From positions 1,674,001 through 1,738,000 of the forward strand of contig CBDBQH010000003.1 of assembly GCA_965208975.1 (NCBI GenBank): a stretch of DNA of 64,000 nt, given 5' to 3'. Below, piece by piece: positions 17,690-26,954 of this stretch. The DNA is from G963663315 sp965208975. Its GTDB lineage: Bacteria > Pseudomonadota > Gammaproteobacteria > Arenicellales > Poriferihabitantaceae. A program made the position numbers and the translations under genes. Under the pieces are notes generated by a model that was not told the origin of the DNA, searched no databases, and saw only the letters and a list, made by a program, of their open reading frames with translations. Position 1 is the first letter of the stretch, and each line of letters begins with the position of its first letter.

Positions 17690-18733
17690 TCAAGCCCCCT
17701 TGAAGTGATATTCGGATTCATGTTCCATCGCGTTTTCACGAGCCAGCTTTTCTGTGCGCCGCTTTTCTGCAATCGCTTTTCGGCGACGTCCATACAGCGC
17801 TAACAGAATTCCACCGACTATTACCGCGCCGCCCAGCCACAGTCCGTCACCCGGATCTTCACCGACGAGCAGCATGGCGATCGTGATTGCGGCGACCGGA
17901 GTAAAGGAAGTGGCCAGCGTCATATCGCTGGAACGCGCTTTTTTCAGAGCCATGTTCCAGGCGAATTGCCCGCCAATTATCACGATTACCGCATAGACAA
18001 GGGTCCATTTCAGTACAATCGGGGCAAAAACATCCTGGAAGTGGTCCGGCCCGAACAGGTAGATCGCCCAGATAAAGTAGATGATGGTTCCGAGTATGGT
18101 GCGATAGATCGAAAAGACGCCGAACGATACATCGTTCAGTTTCTTTTTGGTAAGCAGGTTCGAGGCCATAAATGAAAAAATCCCGCCAAGCGCCGCATAT
18201 TCTCCCTTGCCGAAATTGAACCCGACTGCATCCTCGCTACGCATGGTGATGATGATGACGGCGCCCGTCAGCGCAATCAGGGCGCCGGCGAAGGCCCATC
18301 TGTCAAACGCGGACTTGAGTACCAGGCAGGACAGAATCAGCATCATCGGCGGTTCGATCCGACCGATCAGGACTACATTGGTGACGGTCGAGAATTCCAG
18401 CGCGAAGAAAAACAGCGAAGGGGTCAGGGCAGAGGACAATACCGCCGAGATCGTCATCGCGACCCAGTCAGAGCGTGATATTCTGGTCAGATTCTCGCGG
18501 GTCCACTCCTTGTGGAAAAAGAAAACCATCGGCACAAGGGAAAACAGACTGCCGAGAAACAGCAGATTACAGAATGTAATCGTGTTGCGTCCGTCCACCA
18601 GATTGTTGGAGCCGATTTCCGTGAGGATCAGGATAATGGAGTTGGCGGATGCGTAAATGAAGACGGCCACCCAGGAGAGAATCATGCCCTGGACGATGGT
18701 TGATTGCAGGGCGCGACTTCGGAGGGTAGTCAT
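17690..18733 (-). CDS. EamA/DMT family transporter
   Basis: A 347-residue inner-membrane protein with ten predicted helices in two EamA halves, the drug/metabolite transporter layout. ATG 18733 (MTTLRSRALQ) is preferred; the frame runs upstream to 18838 but would add a non-hydrophobic, poorly supported extension overlapping the start of the divergent methyltransferase. Conserved DMT features include the segment SSALTPSLFFFALEFSTVTNVVLIGRIEP in helices 3-4 (given here as its boundaries, about residues 100-130) and the second-half block GGQFAWNMALKKARSSDM. Substrate unknown; such proteins usually export amino acids or metabolites. Confidence 0.87.
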   Translation of the reverse strand: MTTLRSRALQSTIVQGMILSWVAVFIYASANSIILILTEIGSNNLVDGRNTITFCNLLFLGSLFSLVPMVFFFHKEWTRENLTRISRSDWVAMTISAVLSSALTPSLFFFALEFSTVTNVVLIGRIEPPMMLILSCLVLKSAFDRWAFAGALIALTGAVIIITMRSEDAVGFNFGKGEYAALGGIFSFMASNLLTKKKLNDVSFGVFSIYRTILGTIIYFIWAIYLFGPDHFQDVFAPIVLKWTLVYAVIVIIGGQFAWNMALKKARSSDMTLATSFTPVAAITIAMLLVGEDPGDGLWLGGAVIVGGILLALYGRRRKAIAEKRRTEKLARENAMEHESEYHFKGA

Positions 18734-18827
18734 GGCAACAGGCGATAAATAATTGTGCGGATCAAGAGTGATGATTAAAATTATATAGTAAAATGCGTCG
18801 CATCTGTGAACAAATATACAGGCCCGC

Positions 18828-19679
18828 ATGACAGACAAGAATAATACTGCGTTGGTGACCCGATTTGACGATGTTTACAATATGCCTGATTGCCGGGCCT
18901 ATTATTATGCCATGAATGCAGTGCAGTACAGAAACGCCGATTTTGCGATGCAGGGAATTGCTCCGGCGTTGAATGAATTGAGACGTGTTCGTGGTATAGA
19001 GGCGCCCTGTGTGATGGATTTTGCCTCCGGGTACGGTATTGGCGCACTTTTGATGCGGCATCACATTACGCTGGCTCAGGTGCTGGATCGATACCAGGAA
19101 CCGAAGTTTGTTGACGCGGCGGTGGAGGACGTGATCCAGTGGGACAGTCAGTGGATTGACCAGAACAAATTTGTTGATGTGCCCTGTCGGATCTTTGGCC
19201 TGGATGTGGCAGAGCAGGCGCTCATGTATGGCAAATCCGTCGGTATTTACGACGATATCTTCGCCATTGATTTGCAAGCCGAGTCACCCGGCGAAAAACT
19301 GCAACAGATGATCAGGCAGTGTGACCTGATCATTGAGGTGGGTTCCATGATGCACCTGCTGCAAGGAACGCTACAGACGATACTGGATGTGGCCGCGGAT
19401 TCACTGCCCTGGATTGTCTGTTCTCCTGTGCGAGGCAATGAGTCAGAGGAATGTTGGGATATCATGGAGGACGCTGGACTGATTGTGGAAGCGATGCCGA
19501 TCCCGCCGTTTCCTCACCGGCTTTTCGCGGACGATGAGGAGAAGCGAAGAGCGATTCAGCTGGTGCGGGAAAGAGGGCGTGAAGTCCAGGGGTTCGAGAC
19601 AACCGGCTCCTACCACGCACAGCTATATATCGCCCGCCCCGAACATGAATGCACCCACATGTCGGATTGGCTGGGTTGA
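18828..19679 (+). CDS. Class I SAM-dependent methyltransferase-like protein
   Basis: A 283-residue protein with a Rossmann-type methyltransferase core: motif I-like CVMDFASGYGIGALLM near residue 65 and a post-I acidic position in IFGLDVAEQALMYG near 128, then a motif II-like segment CDLIIEVGSMMHLL near 168. Substrate cannot be told. The C-terminus (QLYIARPEH) ends just before the family A tandem array. It is divergent from the EamA transporter and probably shares its promoter region. Alternative: an inactive methyltransferase-fold protein. Confidence 0.72.
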   Translation: MTDKNNTALVTRFDDVYNMPDCRAYYYAMNAVQYRNADFAMQGIAPALNELRRVRGIEAPCVMDFASGYGIGALLMRHHITLAQVLDRYQEPKFVDAAVEDVIQWDSQWIDQNKFVDVPCRIFGLDVAEQALMYGKSVGIYDDIFAIDLQAESPGEKLQQMIRQCDLIIEVGSMMHLLQGTLQTILDVAADSLPWIVCSPVRGNESEECWDIMEDAGLIVEAMPIPPFPHRLFADDEEKRRAIQLVRERGREVQGFETTGSYHAQLYIARPEHECTHMSDWLG

Positions 19680-19759
19680 GTGGGTTCAGGGCTGATCGCG
19701 GATTTCGGGAACGCCCCGTTCCGCCGTCTGTCAACCGTCACTCCCCCTTTCCCGTCATC

Positions 19760-20610
19760 TCCGCGCCACCCATCATCGTAGGGGCGGGTCTTGTGCCCGC
19801 CCGCAAAACGTCATTGACCGTATACAGAAATAACGCGGGCACCCACAAGGGGCGCCCCTACGCTATACGGAATCTGCAATTCACGACATCCATCACCCGA
19901 AACATCATTCCCGCGCCACCCATCATCGTAGGGGCGGGTCTCGTGCCCGCCCGCAACCGTCATCGACCGTGTACGAAAATCAACGCGGGCACCCACAAGG
20001 GGCGCCCCTACGCTATACGGAATCTGCAATTCACGACATCCAGTACCGAAACGTCATTCCCGCGCCACTCATCATCGTAGGGGCGGGTCTTGTGCCCGCC
20101 CGCAGCCGTCATTGACCGTATACGGAAATAACGCGGGCACCCACAAGGGGCGCCCCTACGCTATACGGAATCTGCAATTCACGACATCCAGTACCCGAAA
20201 CATCATTCCCGCGCCACCCATCATCGTAGGGGCGGGTCTCGTGCCCGCCCGCAACCGTCATTGACCGTATACGAAAATAACACGGGCACCCACAAGGGGC
20301 GCCCCTACGATATACGGAATCTGCAATTCACGACATCCAGTACCCGAAACATCATTCCCGCGCCACCCATCATCGTAGGGGCGGGTCTTGTACCCGCCCG
20401 CAGCCGTCATTGACCGTATACGAAAATAACACGGGCACCCACAAGGGTCGCCCCTACGCTATATGGAATCTGCAATTCACGACATCCAGTACCCGAAACA
20501 TCATCTCCGCGCCACCCATCATCGTAGGGGCGGGTCTTGTGCCCGCCCGCAACCGTCATTGACCGTATACGAAAATAACGCGGGCACCCACAAGGGGCGC
20601 CCCTACGATG
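19760..20610. repeat. Six-copy 149-bp tandem array built from family A palindromes
   Basis: GTAGGGGCGGGTC occurs at 19779, 19928, 20077, 20226, 20375 and 20524, an exact 149-bp period. Each unit contains a left hairpin (GTAGGGGCGGGTC to GTGCCCGCCCGC), a spacer, and a right arm GCGGGCACCCACAAGGGGCGCCCCTAC-like element (given by its ends), so unit ends are mutually inverted. Units differ by a few substitutions only. There is no plausible gene here; reading frames across it merely translate the repeat. It accounts for most of the 985-bp gap between genes. Confidence 0.95.
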
Positions 20611-20664
20611 TCAGGCAACCGTGATGCCTGTATACTGAACGCTGATTCCTGTACCAACCCGTTA

Positions 20665-21450
<786 letters not shown>

Positions 21451-21519
21451 TTCATATTCTCCGATTCAGCTTATTCGCTATATACCAGATTTTTGGCCGT
21501 GTGTCACTTTTTAAGTTGC

Positions 21520-21710
21520 GTTGTCAACAATTCGGACTTTCCATCGGTTGCGTTCCCGGCTATCATTCGTCATCTTCAGTTCTCTTTTGGTATCAGTCGT
21601 TTATGACAAAACCATTGTACCAGAAGCAGAACTGAAGACCCCATTCAATATCCAACCTTTCTACAACATTTTCAAACACTTATATAATACATAACCAAAA
21701 ATGGGGAGAC
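21520..21710 (-). mobile_element. Left-end remnant of the IS4-family element found intact at 54 kb
   Basis: Read on the minus strand, this stretch starts with the terminal repeat AAGTCTCCCCATTTTT and matches the left 190 bp of the intact element at 54064-55483, with scattered substitutions. It includes the transposase start ATG and about the first 20 codons (MTNDSRERNRWKVRIVD), then breaks off near 21520, next to the polyproline gene. The rest of the IS is absent. Confidence 0.85.
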
Positions 21711-21837
21711 TTTAGAACACTTGTATTTTCCCGCTCCCGGTCGCTGATTCCAGCTTATACGGTCATCCAGCCCTACCGAAACCCCGGATTTACAGAAAAC
21801 TCCCCAAAAAACTATATTGATCAGACTTTCCTTAATT

Positions 21838-22794
21838 ATGGATTACAGTAACCGCAGTATCGCCATCCTCATTTTCGATGATGTTCATTTGGTAGATGTG
21901 GCGGGACCTGCAGAATCATTCAACGAGGTTCGTAACCATTCCGGGTTCCGCTACAACCTCAGATACTTTTCTCTTACAAACTCCGCCGTCATGGCCAGTT
22001 GCGGGATATTGCTGAATCCGGATATTTCTTTGGATGCAGTCACAAAATGCGATGACATTCTGATTACCGGCGGAACTGGTATTGATCGAGTCATTTCCCA
22101 CACACGGCTGAGGAAGTTGGTATCTACTTGGCTGAATGATCATCCTGACGGAAGGGTTCTTTCGGTCTGTTCCGGCGCCCTGCTACTCGCTGATACGGGT
22201 GTGCTGCAAGGAAAGCGGGCAACCACGCACTGGAGACGGTCTTGTGATGCCCAAAAAATTGGTGGTAATGTACTATGGGACTTCGACAGGATTTTCACGT
22301 CCGAGGGGAATATCTTCTGCTCCGCTGGCGTGACTGCGGGAATCGATCTGGCTCTTCATATCATTACTCTTGATGCTGGTAATCACGTTGCCTCTGCTGT
22401 TGCCCGTGAACTCGTCGTCCCGATGCGGCGCGCCGGGGGGCAAAGCCAGCATTCATTGTTACTGGAGTTGAAGAACGTGGCCACCGACCGCACTCGGCCT
22501 CTGGTTGATGCAATTATCCAGATGCCGGACCGGAAATGGACACTAGACCAACTAGCCTTGTTCATCAATGTGACACCACGAACATTGACGCGTCATATAA
22601 AAAAGGAATTTGGCATTCCCCCGGTCAGGTTTGTTGAACTGGTGAGATTACAATTCGCCGCTAATCTGATCGAAAGAGGTGAACACATCAAGGTGGTTGC
22701 ATACAAGGCCGGGTTCGGCTCTAGCCAACGGATGCAACGGGCAATCAAGCGGAACTTTGCCATTACCCCTTCACAATTTTGGAGCACGTTCTAA
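21838..22794 (+). CDS. GlxA-type AraC-family transcriptional regulator
   Basis: A 318-residue regulator with an N-terminal DJ-1/PfpI-like (class I amidotransferase-like) domain and a C-terminal AraC-type double helix-turn-helix, as in GlxA, CdhR and ArgR-type regulators. The N-terminal domain has SVCSGALLLADTGVLQGKRATTHW near residues 110-135, with the elbow cysteine; the DNA-binding part has TLDQLALFINVTPRTLTRHIKKEFG near 230 and the second HTH in VVAYKAGFGSSQRMQRAIKR near 285. ATG 21838 is chosen over an in-frame upstream codon at 21817. Such regulators often sense amino acid or betaine derivatives. Its 3' end overlaps the convergent small gene by 24 bp. Confidence 0.92.
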   Translation: MDYSNRSIAILIFDDVHLVDVAGPAESFNEVRNHSGFRYNLRYFSLTNSAVMASCGILLNPDISLDAVTKCDDILITGGTGIDRVISHTRLRKLVSTWLNDHPDGRVLSVCSGALLLADTGVLQGKRATTHWRRSCDAQKIGGNVLWDFDRIFTSEGNIFCSAGVTAGIDLALHIITLDAGNHVASAVARELVVPMRRAGGQSQHSLLLELKNVATDRTRPLVDAIIQMPDRKWTLDQLALFINVTPRTLTRHIKKEFGIPPVRFVELVRLQFAANLIERGEHIKVVAYKAGFGSSQRMQRAIKRNFAITPSQFWSTF

Positions 22795-23004
22795 AATCAG
22801 ATAATCTTCATATTTCTGTCCATATTCCTTTACAATATCCGACATGTCCGCAATCCAGATGAAGTATCGGTTGCGATAATCTTCGAAATAGGCGATGTGT
22901 TCGGGGCTCATGACGCTGGGGTCAAGATCGTCCAGCCTGCGATAGCTCCGATTCATGCCGGGGTCGGCATCTTTCAACCAACCCCCAATTGCTTCAATGG
23001 TCAT
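22771..23004 (-). CDS. Small protein coupled to the MFS transporter, unknown
   Basis: A 77-residue hydrophilic product starting MTIEAIGGWLKDADPG, with several Asp/Glu and aromatic residues and no signal peptide. Its ATG overlaps the TGA of the MFS gene in ATGA (23001-23004), which strongly supports translation. No family recognised. It may be a transporter accessory or a small enzyme subunit; this is a guess from linkage. Confidence 0.68.
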   Translation of the reverse strand: MTIEAIGGWLKDADPGMNRSYRRLDDLDPSVMSPEHIAYFEDYRNRYFIWIADMSDIVKEYGQKYEDYLILERAPKL

Positions 23005-24254
23005 AATTTCCCTCGGGCTTTCTCGTAGGGTGATTTGCTGAAATCGTTTTCTACCTCCCGAGGCAGGGCTGTGGCAATCACAGCAGACAGCAATGCTGTA
23101 ATCAGGATAGTCAGGTAAAGGATGTCGAACGATCCGGTTTTTTCCTTGACGTAGCCGCCGAACAGGTTGCCAATCACGCCTCCTATCCCCAGGAAAACAT
23201 TTCCGAAAGAGAAGATGAGAGCTGCATTTCCATCGCTGAACAGATGGCTGATGTAGGCAGGGATCAGGCCAAAAATCGCGTAGAAAGAAAGCCCGAAGGC
23301 CATCCCCGACACAAGGATGAGCAGGTACCCGACACCATCCGTCTCTGCAAATATCACCGCTAATGCCGCCATGCCCAGCATCAGATAAGTCACAATCATG
23401 CCCCGACGAATGGTGATCCGGTCGGCGAGTGCACCGATCAGGAATCCGCTGAACATGCCCACCACGCCGATAATTCCCCAAACCGAAGCTACTCCGACCT
23501 CCTTGAGCCCGACTTGTCCGACAAGGTAGGCCGACAGATAGGTCTGGAAAGACATGCAGGATATTCCGTTGAGGAACATCATCACCAAGATGCCCCCGAC
23601 CAGTTTCTTGGGAAGCGAGGCGACACGGTTCCAGCCCAATGGCTTCTTGATTGGAGTGACACCCCTGGGCCCATCATGTTGATTGCGCACCGGAAACAGG
23701 CGCCACGCCGAGTAGATGGCCAGTACCGTTACGATGGAAAAGGTAGTTGCCCAGAGCATGCGCCAGCCGAAAACCGGCAGGACGGCGGCTAGAAGGATAC
23801 TGTTGATGAATACCCCATAACTGGTGCCCGAAGACATCAGACACAAGGCCTTGCCTCGGTTGTGAGGAGAAATGATTTCCCGGGATACCTCGACCATGGG
23901 TACCCAGATTAGTGATGCACAGGCTCCCAGTATCAACAAAAACGCTCCGAGGGCGTAGACATTGCCGACTAAAGTTAATCCACCCAATGCAAGCGCACTG
24001 AGAATAATGGAAAACAGGATCAGATTGGTCGCGCCGAACCACAGCGTCAAAAATCCGGCCAGAGCCGAGGACACGAGAAACCCCGCCTGCACTGTTCCCG
24101 AGATCAGTCCCAGAGTACTGTAGGAAAAGCTTATATCTCTGCGGACTGATTCCACCATGGCCGGAAACAGGTATATGCCGAATCCGTAGACCGCCCCGAT
24201 TAATGCGGTGAACAGAATGGCGATTTCCTTCTGACCAACATGTTTCATTGACAT
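23001..24254 (-). CDS. MFS transporter
   Basis: A 417-residue major facilitator with 12 predicted helices. The loop after helix 2 and the domain repeat are visible, as is the mid-protein basic loop near residue 180-210 (RNQHDGPRGV...) between the two halves and the second-half signature GALADRITIRRGMIV near 285, matching the conserved G-x-x-x-D-R-x-x-R-R loop. Closest in general appearance to YbfB/oxalate-formate antiporter-like carriers. Substrate unknown. It is convergent with the GlxA-like regulator and followed by a coupled small gene; the regulator may control it. Confidence 0.9.
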   Translation of the reverse strand: MSMKHVGQKEIAILFTALIGAVYGFGIYLFPAMVESVRRDISFSYSTLGLISGTVQAGFLVSSALAGFLTLWFGATNLILFSIILSALALGGLTLVGNVYALGAFLLILGACASLIWVPMVEVSREIISPHNRGKALCLMSSGTSYGVFINSILLAAVLPVFGWRMLWATTFSIVTVLAIYSAWRLFPVRNQHDGPRGVTPIKKPLGWNRVASLPKKLVGGILVMMFLNGISCMSFQTYLSAYLVGQVGLKEVGVASVWGIIGVVGMFSGFLIGALADRITIRRGMIVTYLMLGMAALAVIFAETDGVGYLLILVSGMAFGLSFYAIFGLIPAYISHLFSDGNAALIFSFGNVFLGIGGVIGNLFGGYVKEKTGSFDILYLTILITALLSAVIATALPREVENDFSKSPYEKARGKL

Positions 24255-24490
24255 GATTCGGATTCCTGTGCCGAATTCGACAGTTTGCGATATAGCGCAA
24301 GTATGCGATGCGCTCTCGGTCCTGGCGGTGATCGATCATAATCACCATAAAGCCATTCCATTGGTATTTCGTTTGTGGCTGAGGAGACTTTAACTAAACT
24401 CAGCCTGTTAATTCAGACATTCGAATATCAAAAATAGACATAGACATTATTTTTGTTTTCAACGGTTATGGTATAACTGGTTCTTCATAT

Positions 24491-25366
24491 TTATTGTTTC
24501 GAGGGCTGATCGCGGATTTTGGGGACGGCGCCAAACCGGGCATTACGATCCAGCGCGTCAATGTCGCTCATTTCTCTGGCCCCCAGCGCAAACCCTCCGA
24601 TGTTGAAATTCTGGCCAATATGGGCCGAAGTCTGCGCTTTCGGAATGGCGATCAGGTTATGCTGGTAATGCCAGCGCAGGAGTATCTGCGCCGGAGTCAC
24701 CTTGTGCCGAGTGGCCAGCGCCTGTATGAAGGGGTCGCGAAGCGGGGTTTCTACAGCCGTGTCGGGTTGCCATTGTGCGGCGCCCAGCGGCGACCCGCTG
24801 ATAATCTGGATGCCGTTGTGATCACAAAATGTCCTGAGTGCGCTCTGGCAACAATAGGGATGGAGTTCAATCTGGTTACAAACGGGGGGAATACGGGCGA
24901 AATCCTGGAGCGCTTTCAGGTGCGGGATGTTGAAATTCGAAACCCCGATACTCCTTGCCCGATTTTCGTCAACGAGTTTTTCCAGCGCCTGCCAGGTTTG
25001 CCGGTTTTTGCCGGCAACCGGCCAGTGCAGTAGATACAAATCAATATATTCCAGGCCCAGTCTTTCCAGGCTTGATTCAAACGCATGCAGTGCATGGTCG
25101 TAACCGAAATGGTTGATCGGGACTTTCGATGTAATGAACAGGGAATCCCGGTTGATTCGGGACTGCCTGAGCGCGGCTCCGATGCTGCGCTCGTTGCCAT
25201 AAACCGGAGACGTGTCAAAATGCCGATAACCCTGCTGCAATGCGCGGAGCGCGGTGTTGACTACTTCACCGCTATCGTTGCGCCAGCCATTTAATCCTGC
25301 CGTACCAAAACCTCTGGTTGGAATGGATATGCCATTGGACAGTTGTGTTTCTGTGATGAACGCCAT
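24491..25366 (-). CDS. Aldo/keto reductase
   Basis: A 291-residue NADPH-dependent oxidoreductase of the AKR superfamily. The catalytic tetrad is readable: Asp and Tyr in FDTSPVYGNE near residues 50-57, Lys in FITSKVPI near 80 and His in LYLLHWPV near 113. The NADPH-binding segment IPKAQTSAHIGQN near 250 fits the family. Cytosolic; substrate unassigned. It lies 236 bp upstream of the MFS gene on the same strand, with nothing recognisable between. Confidence 0.92.
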   Translation of the reverse strand: MAFITETQLSNGISIPTRGFGTAGLNGWRNDSGEVVNTALRALQQGYRHFDTSPVYGNERSIGAALRQSRINRDSLFITSKVPINHFGYDHALHAFESSLERLGLEYIDLYLLHWPVAGKNRQTWQALEKLVDENRARSIGVSNFNIPHLKALQDFARIPPVCNQIELHPYCCQSALRTFCDHNGIQIISGSPLGAAQWQPDTAVETPLRDPFIQALATRHKVTPAQILLRWHYQHNLIAIPKAQTSAHIGQNFNIGGFALGAREMSDIDALDRNARFGAVPKIRDQPSKQ

Positions 25367-25736
25367 AATCGTGATTCCGTGTGCTTGAGTATGATACTCA
25401 AAAGCGTTGCAGGGACAAGTTGATTTCCGGTAGGGGCGGGGATCCGTATCCGCCCGTTTCGGATTCTGTCAATAACGGGCGACCACAGAGGGTCGCCCCT
25501 ACGCATCATTTTATTACAGACCCTGTCATCAAACCGCCCGGAAAGTCACCCGGAAAGTCGCCGCCCGGATTGACACGTTGATTGCACAGACGGCGGCGCA
25601 CTGGTCGCCGCGAGGCGATTGACGACGCAACTGAACGGCGGGCGGTATCGGCGCGGGAATCAATGTTCATGGAACGTTGAGGCTCCTCGACTGCATCCGA
25701 AACAGTGTGTGACCAGTCGTCTCTATGCCCGCTGCG
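25367..25736. other. Intergenic region with one degenerate family A unit
   Basis: Contains GTAGGGGCGGGGATCC... and a reverse arm ending GTCGCCCCTACGC (about 25431-25504), which is a single, diverged unit of the family A repeat. The remaining sequence up to 25736 shows short GC-rich direct repeats (CCCGGAAAGTC twice near 25540) but no credible gene. Confidence 0.8.
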
Positions 25737-26906
25737 CTAATTGGAATTGCAACCGGATACTACAACCCTGTGAGTGAAAAAACATAGGGAATCAATGGGC
25801 CGCGACTCAACGCTCCTGAGTGTGGGTCCCGCATAACCTCTTAGAATACATCTGGTGAGGTCTGCACAATAATGCAGTGCTTGACAAGATCGGAACGATG
25901 CCGTCTCGCGTCTGCAATTGGACGCACTACCCCCGTCGTTCTGGCAAGCCCGAATCGCCGCATTCAGAGCGTCTTGAGACGTGCTATGGTTGAGAGCGAT
26001 TCCTTTACTGTACGACGAACAGCTGTGTAAATCAACAGCGATTGCACCATACCTACCACTCCCACCACTGCCAAGACTGGCGTGAACCGTATAGCTGCCG
26101 GTACTTGATCCAAGGGATTCTACTTTGATGTAATACGTGCCCGCGCTCACAGAACGCCGAATTCTGAAATTAAGACCGCTGCCCCCATCGTCGTCGCTTG
26201 TCAGGGTGGAACCCGAACTGCTTTGGAGCTCGCCCACTGTATCGAGGCTACCCGTTGTGTGGACCGTCAGCGTCCCCGACCCGCTGACCCGCACCCGAAA
26301 GTAATCCACATCGCTACCTGTTTCTATCCGTCCCGAACGCGAACCGCCCAAGGACAGATTCGTTGCGCCGGAGCGCGTGTCGCTATGATCATCAACAACT
26401 GCACTCACTGTGACGCGCACGCCACTGGAGCAGTTGTTCGCGGTGTCCGATTCTCCGGTCACCGTATCGACACACGCGCCGTAGTAGTAGGCGCCTGCCT
26501 GCGATGGCGCTGTCAGGCTGATTGACTCTGCGCTTGTGCCCGAAGTCGCAAGAGCGCTTACTGTGTCCGTGCCCACCGCTGTATCGGATGACGAAATCGT
26601 CGAGTCCGAAGATCGGTAGTAGCGCAGCGTCGTCGCCGCCGACCGGCTATCGCCTGTATTGCGAACCGTCGCGCGAAGTGTGAGCGATGCGCCCGCATCC
26701 GGGCTGCTATCGCTCACCGATGGCGACCCAACCACCAGATCCGGTTTGTTGGGCGGCGGTGTAATTACCGTATCATCTGGGCGATCAGGTGCCGAAGCCG
26801 AACTACCACCCCCGCCGCACGATGATAAAACAAGCGCGGCCGCTAAAACTGCCGCAAGGGACGCCACTCTGGAAACCGGACTGTCCGGGCTGTTCTTTCT
26901 GTTCAT
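25737..26906 (-). CDS. Lipoprotein with CARDB-, PPC- and DUF4189-like domains
   Basis: A 389-residue lipoprotein from ATG 26906 (GAGG ribosome site). The signal ends with the lipobox LSSC followed by four glycines. Domains in order: a CARDB adhesion-type module (about 55-155; begins KPDLVVGSPSVSDSSPDAG), a PPC bacterial pre-peptidase C-terminal-like module (about 170-275; DYFRVRVSGSGTLTVHT), and a DUF4189-like module beginning YGAIAVDLHSCSSYSKG with repeated Cys and GG. The final 45 residues after SFRSCQAL no longer look like the family, suggesting a frameshift near 25870. Likely surface or periplasmic; possibly adhesive. It starts 49 bp after the stop of the barrel protein and is probably co-transcribed. 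Confidence 0.78.
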   Translation of the reverse strand: MNRKNSPDSPVSRVASLAAVLAAALVLSSCGGGGSSASAPDRPDDTVITPPPNKPDLVVGSPSVSDSSPDAGASLTLRATVRNTGDSRSAATTLRYYRSSDSTISSSDTAVGTDTVSALATSGTSAESISLTAPSQAGAYYYGACVDTVTGESDTANNCSSGVRVTVSAVVDDHSDTRSGATNLSLGGSRSGRIETGSDVDYFRVRVSGSGTLTVHTTGSLDTVGELQSSSGSTLTSDDDGGSGLNFRIRRSVSAGTYYIKVESLGSSTGSYTVHASLGSGGSGRYGAIAVDLHSCSSYSKGIALNHSTSQDALNAAIRACQNDGGSASNCRRETASFRSCQALHYCADLTRCILRGYAGPTLRSVESRPIDSLCFFTHRVVVSGCNSN

Positions 26907-26954
26907 TCGGGCCTCTTTCAGCAGGAATAAGTTAAAACCGGGCAGCATGCAGGA

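Noticed and set aside
19649..20080. Plus-strand frame with internal duplication GAGLVPAR
   Set aside because: It translates the family A repeat array; the duplication is that of the DNA.
19760..20610. CRISPR array
   Set aside because: The whole 149-bp unit is repeated, including what would be spacers, and no cas genes are present.
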